From SAR92 clade bacterium (GTDB lineage Bacteria; Pseudomonadota; Gammaproteobacteria; Pseudomonadales; Porticoccaceae): 38,454 bases of DNA. Location: contig JACNKP010000072.1 of the NCBI GenBank assembly GCA_014381985.1, positions 1-38,454 on the forward strand. Reading direction: 5' to 3'. Shown here piece by piece: positions 25,301-30,538 of the stretch. The notes below the pieces were generated by a model that was not told where the DNA came from, ran no database searches, and saw only the letters and a list, made by a program, of their open reading frames with translations. Position 1 is the stretch's first letter. Each line of letters begins with the position of its first letter. Position numbers and translations under genes: made by a program.

Positions 25301-27282
25301 ATGGTGACTTCCAGGCGGGTTCAGCTAGTTGGGCTAATGCTGATACAGCAATAGCTTCTTATTATGACGTAAATGTAGAAACGGCTGGTGATGCGTACGC
25401 AGTAAACTTAAGCCAGACGATGACGTTGGTGCCAGATACAGCTTATACAGTATCATTTAAAGCGAAGGCTTCAGTCGCACGTACAATGCTTGCAGGCCTT
25501 GGTTTGTACCACGATCCTTGGACTAATGTCGCAGAATCTGTATCTCTGACCACAGAATGGCAAACATTTACGCTGAACCAAACCACGACAGGTTTTGGGG
25601 ATGACAACAGCCGAGTCTTGTTTGATATGGGTGCTGAAGTTGGTGCCGTATCGATTGATGATGTAAGTGTGACGACTGAGTCGGTAGATCCAGTAGATCC
25701 AGTAGATCCAGTAGATCCAGAAGCCGGTGATTTAGGTACTGGTGATAATAATGTTCTTAACGCTGGTGAGGTGATTAACTTTAACTCAACTACCGTTGGT
25801 ATTTATGCGCTGGACGACTTTGGTAACAATGTGAGCACATTGGTTGCTGATCCTACAGATGCAACTAATACGGTTTTGTCAATTATCAAAGGAAATGAAA
25901 CCTGGGCGGGTACTACGATTGCACGAGGTAGCGTGATTTATCCTCTTACAGCAACCGAAACCATCATTACGGCACGTGTCTGGTCTCCAGAAGCAGGTAT
26001 CACGGTCAGATTGAAGCTTGAAGAATCAGGTGACAATACTCACACGGTTGAAACGGACGCGGTGACAACTAAAGCGCAGGAGTGGGAAACCTTAACCTTT
26101 GACTTCAGTAACCCAGCAACTAATGATGGGAACCCTACCAATCCGCTTAATGTCGAGTATGTGTTCGATACTCTGTCGGTCTTTATGAACTTTGGTTCAG
26201 CTGGGTCCTCTGAAACCTACTACTTCGATGATGTAACATTTGTTGGCGCGGCGCCAGTTGTGGCTCCTACAGTGACGGCAGCAGATTTGGTCGGGGACTG
26301 GAAGCTTGCTCCTGTTGCTGGAGCACTTGCTGTGGGTGAATCTGCGGATAACCTAGGCTGGTGGTCTAGTGATGAAGCAACTGCGACGACACGGGCATGT
26401 TTGTTCGATGATGTCTACACTTTTGGTTCAGATGGTTCGTTCTCTCAGGCTATGGGCACTGAAACTTGGGTCGAGGCTTGGCAGGGAACTGATCCTGAAG
26501 GCTGTGCTGCACCGGTTGCTCCTCATGATGGTAGCTACACAGACGGTACCTATAGCGTTGCTGATTCCAAAGTCACCGTTAATGGTTTAGGTGCTCACCT
26601 TGGTTTACCTAAGGTAACGGGTAGTGGTGAAATTTCAGATACTGCTAATGCTGTGTCGACTATTACCTATAATGTTACTGAGTTATCAGCTGATGGTAAC
26701 AACATGACTGTTCAGATTCAGTATAACGGCGCTAACACTTGGCAGTTTAAGTTCGCTAAGTCAGCGCCGCCTGCTCCTGCACCGATTGCAACTGCAGCAG
26801 ATTTGGTCGGGGACTGGAAGCTTGCTCCTGTTGCTGGAGCACTTGCTGTGGGTGAATCTGCGGATAACCTAGGCTGGTGGTCTAGTGATGAAGCAACTGC
26901 GACGACACGGGCATGTTTGTTCGATGATGTCTACACTTTTGGTTCAGATGGTTCGTTCTCTCAGGCTATGGGCACTGAAACTTGGGTCGAGGCTTGGCAG
27001 GGAACTGATCCTGAAGGCTGTGCTGCACCGGTTGCTCCTCATGATGGTAGCTACACAGACGGTACCTATAGCGTTGCTGATTCCAAAGTCACCGTTAATG
27101 GTTTAGGTGCTCACCTTGGTTTACCTAAGGTAACGGGTAGTGGTGAAATTTCAGATACTGCTAATGCTGTGTCGACTATTACCTATAATGTTACTGAGTT
27201 ATCAGCTGATGGTAACAACATGACTGTTCAGATTCAGTATAACGGCGCTAACACTTGGCAGTTTAAGTTCGTTAAAGCCTAA
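22309..27282 (+). CDS. Giant multidomain surface lipoprotein with six Trp/Cys-rich repeats and CBM4/9-like modules
   Basis: The 1657-residue protein begins with a lipoprotein signal (SLILSAC, Cys37, then Gly residues, so outer-membrane sorting is likely). Domains in order are: a bacterial Ig-like domain (about 58-160, ending in TTDGSRV); four tandem repeats of exactly 163 residues (172-823); eight PVD units (825-848); two CBM4/9-like carbohydrate-binding modules (about 853-990 and 993-1122, each starting LxTNGxFQ and ending HIDDVSV or SIDDVSV); a short VDP tract; a third beta-sandwich module (about 1141-1318, ending YYFDDVTFVG); and two further repeats (about 1325-1483 and 1497-1656). Every repeat has SxxWW or GWW early, RAC(W/L)FDD, ETWxExWQG, GC(G/A)xPVAPHDG or SCGxPVAPHxG, GAHLGL, and a final W-x-F. 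No catalytic motif was recognised. A binding or scaffold role for extracellular polysaccharide is inferred from the CBM-like modules and the GH3 gene nearby. Confidence 0.85.
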   Translation: MHSQSIVTNQGWFQAFFQAKHFSAILALSFSLILSACGGGGNSVTENDLVDPGSDGVTPTLTSVSILQQQEKNSSPDGVAKLGQSIKVDFTASEALMTPEVTINGVAASLEGKIGDWSASRAMTADDVDGYVTFNISFEDTSGEVGVDVSETTDGSRVQYCAEGCVAPVEDPLVGDWMLDGAGAAGVGPTPGSMEWWSADAAAVEARACWFDDVFSFTKAGSFSNVLGEETWLETWQGAEAEGCGAPVAPHDGSADATWAWDEAAGTLTINGKGAHLGLAKAVNGQELSDPGAAPDSITYQILTLTADGMNLTVTVETGAGVWWTFNLAKKPVSPFVGAWKLDGAGAAGVGPVAGSMEWWSADEAAVTARACWFDDSFVFGTDGSFSNQLGSETWLETWQGADAEGCGVPVAPHDGSAVATFSHDEAAGTLTINGKGAHLGLAKAVNGQELSDPGATPDSITYQILTLTADGMNLTVTVETGAGVWWTFNLAKVPPSPLAGNWRLDGAGSAGVGPVAGSMEWWSADDAAVAARACWFDDRFTFGDDGSFTNVMGSETWLETWQGAEAESCGTPVAPHNGSAAATFSHDQAAGTLTINGKGAHLGLAKAVNGQELSDPGAAPDSITYQILTLTADGMNLTVTVETGAGVWWTFNLVKVPVSALAGSWSLDGAGSAGVGPTEGSMEWWSADAAAVEARACWFDDSFVFGDDGSFSNVMGSETWLETWQGAEAESCGTPVAPHDGSAVATYSYDEAAGTITINGKGAHLGLPKAVNGQELSDPGAAPDSITYKVLTATSDGKYVTVTLETGAGVWWTFNLAKNDSAAPVDPVDPVDPVDPVDPVDPVDPVDPVTVELVTNGGFQDGSTGWTGADTAIASYYAVDVATAGDPWAVNLSQVMTLVAGTDYEVSFKARASVARTMIAGLGLNAGPWSAATETVDLTTDWQTFTYTINTTDVSNGAFGDDNSRVLFDMGANVGAVHIDDVSVKLTGGDGAELLTNGDFQAGSASWANADTAIASYYDVNVETAGDAYAVNLSQTMTLVPDTAYTVSFKAKASVARTMLAGLGLYHDPWTNVAESVSLTTEWQTFTLNQTTTGFGDDNSRVLFDMGAEVGAVSIDDVSVTTESVDPVDPVDPVDPEAGDLGTGDNNVLNAGEVINFNSTTVGIYALDDFGNNVSTLVADPTDATNTVLSIIKGNETWAGTTIARGSVIYPLTATETIITARVWSPEAGITVRLKLEESGDNTHTVETDAVTTKAQEWETLTFDFSNPATNDGNPTNPLNVEYVFDTLSVFMNFGSAGSSETYYFDDVTFVGAAPVVAPTVTAADLVGDWKLAPVAGALAVGESADNLGWWSSDEATATTRACLFDDVYTFGSDGSFSQAMGTETWVEAWQGTDPEGCAAPVAPHDGSYTDGTYSVADSKVTVNGLGAHLGLPKVTGSGEISDTANAVSTITYNVTELSADGNNMTVQIQYNGANTWQFKFAKSAPPAPAPIATAADLVGDWKLAPVAGALAVGESADNLGWWSSDEATATTRACLFDDVYTFGSDGSFSQAMGTETWVEAWQGTDPEGCAAPVAPHDGSYTDGTYSVADSKVTVNGLGAHLGLPKVTGSGEISDTANAVSTITYNVTELSADGNNMTVQIQYNGANTWQFKFVKA
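22822..24777 (+). repeat. Four in-frame tandem repeats of 489 bp
   Basis: Corresponding Trp codons lie at 22837, 23326, 23815 and 24304, and the closing TGGTGG pairs at 23275, 23764, 24253 and 24742. Each step is exactly 489 bp, so no insertion or deletion has occurred among these copies. The units differ by scattered substitutions. The second halves of copies 1-3 are nearly identical, while copy 4 is divergent there. Confidence 0.93.
24781..24852 (+). repeat. Minisatellite encoding eight Pro-Val-Asp units
   Basis: Eight 9-bp units (CCAGTAGAT, with GTT replacing GTA in units 3 and 5) form a stiff acidic linker between the four-repeat block and the CBM-like modules. A second, shorter tract of four GTAGATCCA units lies at 25684-25719. 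Such tracts can change length by slippage without breaking the frame. Confidence 0.9.
24865..25671 (+). repeat. Duplicated CBM4/9-like module
   Basis: Two related units (about 24865-25266 and 25285-25671) encode beta-sandwich modules with shared landmarks: TNG(G/D)FQ, ADTAIASYY, AVNLSQ, YxVSFKA(R/K)ASVARTM, AGLGL, and DDNSRVLFDMGA then IDDVSV. The start LxTNGxFQ and end xIDDVSV are typical of PF02018-type carbohydrate-binding modules. The first copy has a small insertion near ITTDVSNG. Confidence 0.8.
26278..27271 (+). repeat. Perfect 478-bp direct repeat (516-bp period)
   Basis: Bases 26278-26755 recur without a mismatch at 26794-27271. The difference is confined to the edges: GCTAAG after the first copy and GTTAAAGCC before the stop in the second. 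The linker between them is a short Pro/Ala-rich stretch. The perfect identity, including third positions, indicates a recent duplication or ongoing gene conversion. Confidence 0.95.
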
Positions 27283-27367
27283 TACGGTGATTTAGGGGAG
27301 GAGCTTATTGGGTTGTGCCTTGCTTTAGGTGTAGCAGGAGTGAGGATATAATTTAGTAAGTTTAGAC

Positions 27368-27402
27368 AATAAAAAAGCCAAGCATAGCTTGGCTTTTTTA
27401 TT
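27368..27402. terminator. Bidirectional rho-independent terminator
   Basis: A perfect stem with arms AAAAAAGCCAAGC (27371-27383) and GCTTGGCTTTTTT (27387-27399) has a three-base loop ATA. T runs lie on both strands. It serves the lipoprotein gene and the converging methyltransferase gene, whose stop codon (27398-27400) falls in the right arm. Confidence 0.9.
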
Positions 27403-28045
27403 GATTGTTTATCGATAGAATGAACTTTTCGGTCTTCCAAGGTTGGTAAATTCGTCTTGTCACTATCTCTGCACCTAAAGATTGGGTGCAGTATTCAGAG
27501 AGCTCCCAGAAAGGTGGTCTTCCTGGGTCTGCAATAGTGATTTTCTTAACACCACTTTCTGTCGCTAAGTGAATAAAATCAATAAGTGGTCGCACCATTT
27601 CATCCCAAAAACAGATGTCGGCCGCGATGATAGAATCGTAAGTCGACAAGTCGGCTTGGGTGAGAGTTTCAAAACTTCGAGCTTGAAAGGCAATATCACA
27701 TTTATTGACACTGGCCTGCAGTTGTAAAAAGGGCTCAACACTGGGATCAATATCTATCGCGGTGACACGGGCACTATATTTTTTGGCAAGGAATATACCG
27801 GTCAAACCCCAGCCGCACCCTACATCGAGTATTTTGCTTGAGGTTGTCGGTGGGTATGTTGTCAGGTAGTCCATCAGTACAAAGCTTGAACGCCAGACCT
27901 TGTTGCCGTGAGCACTATGGCCCTGTTGCTGTCGTTTAAGTTTGCGTATTTTAGGGTGACGTGAACGAAGCGCCTTTATATCTAGATAGTCAATAGAGTG
28001 TGAAGTGTTTGTGCTTGTAGATTGTTTTTGATCTGGATTCTGCAT
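27398..28045 (-). CDS. Class I SAM-dependent methyltransferase, METTL20/protein-lysine-methyltransferase-like
   Basis: A 215-residue protein with a polar N-terminus (1-45) and a Rossmann methyltransferase core. Motif I is ILDVGCGWGLTG (about 73-84), and the acidic end of strand two is TAIDIDPSVEP. The IIAADICFWDEM segment stands where METTL20-like proteins (ETF-beta lysine methyltransferase family) have a D-x-x-Y/F-type motif. The HGNKVWRSSFVLMDYL lead-in is also typical of that group, which modifies proteins rather than small molecules. The substrate is unknown. It is transcribed towards the lipoprotein gene and away from the histidine kinase gene, with a 146-bp spacer to the latter. Confidence 0.75.
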   Translation of the reverse strand: MQNPDQKQSTSTNTSHSIDYLDIKALRSRHPKIRKLKRQQQGHSAHGNKVWRSSFVLMDYLTTYPPTTSSKILDVGCGWGLTGIFLAKKYSARVTAIDIDPSVEPFLQLQASVNKCDIAFQARSFETLTQADLSTYDSIIAADICFWDEMVRPLIDFIHLATESGVKKITIADPGRPPFWELSEYCTQSLGAEIVTRRIYQPWKTEKFILSINNQ

Positions 28046-28191
28046 CGTTAACGCACCATAATATAGAGGGAGTTTATCAGTATATTCATACCACGGATAA
28101 TTAAACGTCTAATATAGATACGTCGACCACAATTGGTCTATGATACCTTTACAGGCTAAAAACCCACCGGCTTAAAAGAGTGTCCATTATA

Positions 28192-29349
28192 ATGGAAGAG
28201 AGTAATTTTCATCCCTTAGCAGCAAAATTTTATCAAGACTCTAACGCCCAGTTTTTGTTTTTACAATTAATAGGATGGTTTGGTCTGTCGTTGGTGAGTT
28301 TCTTTAGTTTGACTCTCTGGTATGACCAGCAGGCCCAGCTCACCTATGTTGGCCATACTTTAGTGCAATCAGCGTTGGGCATGGCCGTGTCTTGGCCGTT
28401 AAGGTCTTTAGCGCATTATTTGTGGGATATGAAACTCTGGCTAAGGTTTGTTTTGACTTCAGTTGGTGTATTTGTTTGTTCTGGGATGTGGGCGGTATTA
28501 CGACTCTCAACATTTATGTATATGACGGGAGAGCAAGGGTTATGGCCTGATTTTGGTGGTTGGATGTTTGGCTCGATCTTTATTTTTGTCTCGTGGGCAG
28601 CTTTATACCACGGTATTAAATATTATCAATTACTGCAGTCTGAGCATGCAAGCCTGCTTCGTTTTGCAGCGGATAATAAGGAAGAGCAGTTGAAGCGCTC
28701 TAGAGCAGAGATTTTTGCTCACGAGGCGCAACTTAAAATGCTGCGATATCAGCTTAACCCACATTTTTTATTCAATACTTTAAATGCTATTTCTTCACTG
28801 GTGCGAGACAAGGAATCGGTCAAAGCTAATGCTATGATCGTTCAGTTAAGTAGCTTTTTAAGGTACTCTTTGGACAATGACCCCATTCGGAGGGTTACCT
28901 TAATGGACGAGATGGAGGCGCTTAAGCTTTATCTAGACATTGAGAAAACACGTTTTGGCGACCGACTCAAAGTATGTTTTGACGTTGACCCGAAAGCCGA
29001 GGCGATCAGAATCCCAAGTCTTATTTTGCAACCACTGGCTGAGAATGCAATTAAATATGCCGTTGCCCCTATGGAAGATGGCGGGACTATAACGATCAAA
29101 GCAAGGCGCAGTGGAGACTATGTGGTTATCGAATTGGATGATACTGGCCCTGGAATGCCAGCCTTTAAGTATGATAGTTCCAGCCCTGGTATAGGATTGC
29201 GTAATACTATTGATCGATTACATGGGTTTTATGGTGACAGTTATAGTTTTAAGATTAAAGATAAGTCTTCTAATGGAATCAGTGTGTGCATGAAATTACC
29301 TCTTGAAAAGAAAGAGGTAATCTTGGAAGGCACGACTCCTAATAGTTAA
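28192..29349 (+). CDS. LytS/AlgZ-type membrane sensor histidine kinase
   Basis: The predicted 385-residue kinase has four transmembrane segments in its first 150 residues, a short coiled coil (about 155-180), then a His_kinase (PF06580) dimerisation region with LRYQLNPHFLFNTLNAI. His191 is the probable phosphoacceptor. The ATPase domain shows PLAENAIKYAV (N box), LDDTGPGMP (G1) and GIGLRNT (G2). There is no large external sensor domain, so the signal is probably sensed within the membrane, as proposed for AlgZ/FimS. A GTG at 28180 in the same frame would add four residues. The cognate regulator follows after 24 bp. Confidence 0.9.
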   Translation: MEESNFHPLAAKFYQDSNAQFLFLQLIGWFGLSLVSFFSLTLWYDQQAQLTYVGHTLVQSALGMAVSWPLRSLAHYLWDMKLWLRFVLTSVGVFVCSGMWAVLRLSTFMYMTGEQGLWPDFGGWMFGSIFIFVSWAALYHGIKYYQLLQSEHASLLRFAADNKEEQLKRSRAEIFAHEAQLKMLRYQLNPHFLFNTLNAISSLVRDKESVKANAMIVQLSSFLRYSLDNDPIRRVTLMDEMEALKLYLDIEKTRFGDRLKVCFDVDPKAEAIRIPSLILQPLAENAIKYAVAPMEDGGTITIKARRSGDYVVIELDDTGPGMPAFKYDSSSPGIGLRNTIDRLHGFYGDSYSFKIKDKSSNGISVCMKLPLEKKEVILEGTTPNS

Positions 29350-29373
29350 ATAATATGAAAAGGTGTACATAAA

Positions 29374-30183
29374 ATGTCTAAGCTGAAGACCATTATTGTT
29401 GATGACGAGCCTTTGGCCCTTAACTTCTTGCGTTCTCTGTTGGCGGAGTTCCCTGATGTCGATGTGGTTGCAGAATGCCGTAATGGTCGCGAGGCTGTTT
29501 TAGCGGCCTCTCAAATGAGTCCGGAACTGATGTTTTTAGATATTCAGATGCCTGGGATGAATGGATTTGAAGTCATTAAAGCGTTGCAGTCAGACGTTAT
29601 GCCGATGGTTATTTTTGTTACTGCCTTTGATCAGTATGCTCTAGACGCTTTTGACCTGCACGCAGTTGATTATATTCTAAAGCCGCTAGACCCTGATAGG
29701 GTTAGCCGAGCGGTAAATCGGGCTATCGATCGATTGCGTGACAATGGGGCGGGGAGCTATAAAGCGCCACTGATTGGTGCTATTGGAGCCATAGCAGAGA
29801 GGGTTTCGGCGGCCACGTCAGTCGAGTCAGAGGTCCATGAGCCTGCATCAGATAGTATTAAAGGGAAGCTTCTCGTGCGTGATTCAGGTGTCGTAAAGGT
29901 TATACCGTTTGACGATATTGACTGGGTAGATGCTGCTGGTGATTACATGTGTGTTCACGCCTCAGGTGAGACCCATGTCATAAGAATTACGCTGGGCGAG
30001 CTAATGGAAAAGTTGGACGACAAACTATTTATTCGAATACATAGATCCACCATCGTTAATGTTCAGCGGGTAGTCAGTATTACGCCACTGCCCAAGGGTG
30101 GTAGCTTGCTCGAATTATCGGCAGGTGAGACGCTTAAAGTGAGCCGTAACTATAGAGAATCGATTCGAAATCTATTTAGATGA
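29374..30183 (+). CDS. LytTR-family response regulator (AlgR/LytR-like)
   Basis: A 269-residue regulator. The receiver domain (1-120) carries Asp10/Asp11, phosphoacceptor Asp56 in FLDIQMPGMNG, Thr in FVTAFDQYALDAFD and Lys in ILKPLD. A variable linker (about 128-165) leads to a LytTR DNA-binding domain (about 168-269) with WVDAAGDYMCVHA, FIRIHRSTIVNV and LKVSRNYRESI. It forms an operon with the kinase upstream. In Pseudomonas algZ-algR sits by hemC and argH; here it lies beside a GH3 gene, so its regulon may differ. It could act on the downstream GH3 promoter, though no binding site is proven. Confidence 0.92.
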   Translation: MSKLKTIIVDDEPLALNFLRSLLAEFPDVDVVAECRNGREAVLAASQMSPELMFLDIQMPGMNGFEVIKALQSDVMPMVIFVTAFDQYALDAFDLHAVDYILKPLDPDRVSRAVNRAIDRLRDNGAGSYKAPLIGAIGAIAERVSAATSVESEVHEPASDSIKGKLLVRDSGVVKVIPFDDIDWVDAAGDYMCVHASGETHVIRITLGELMEKLDDKLFIRIHRSTIVNVQRVVSITPLPKGGSLLELSAGETLKVSRNYRESIRNLFR

Positions 30184-30538
30184 ATGCTTTAAAAGTCGAG
30201 CCTTAGTGCTAGATAAATCTATCCATCAAGCCTCAATAAGCCCCCTTTATCGCACTATAGAGGCATGCTGTCGCATGGGGTCTTCCGCTGGGCTTTGCGT
30301 CATGAAATTATCCAATCAAAACTAACTAATAGTTTAAGCTTCCGCCAAACAGCCTAGTTGGCGATATTGTGATCTAAACGTATATGGTTAGGTTATGTGC
30401 CATAATCGCTACCGACCAAATTAATTGGGGATATAGCCCAATAATGGTTAGTTAATGTAATTTATACGAAGACCGGGGGCTGATGTCTTTCTGATCCTTA
30501 TAATAAAGTTATAGTTACAGCAAAAAGGAACGACGTTA
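30184..30538. promoter_or_regulatory. Regulatory spacer upstream of the GH3 gene with 15-bp direct repeats
   Basis: This 355-bp stretch has no gene. ATGGTTAGGTTATGT (30384-30398) and ATGGTTAGTTAATGT (30444-30458) match at 13 of 15 positions and are exactly 60 bp apart, about six helical turns. A perfect -10 TATAAT lies at 30499-30504, but no acceptable -35 is 16-18 bp upstream, which suits an activator-dependent promoter. LytTR regulators are known to bind pairs of direct repeats, so these are candidate sites for the neighbouring regulator. AAGGA precedes the GH3 ATG. Confidence 0.4.

Noticed and set aside
28125-28138. Inverted repeat GACCA-CAAT-TGGTC upstream of the histidine kinase gene
   Set aside because: Arms are only five bases, no promoter elements could be placed around it, and no repeat occurrence was found. 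Too weak to list as an operator.
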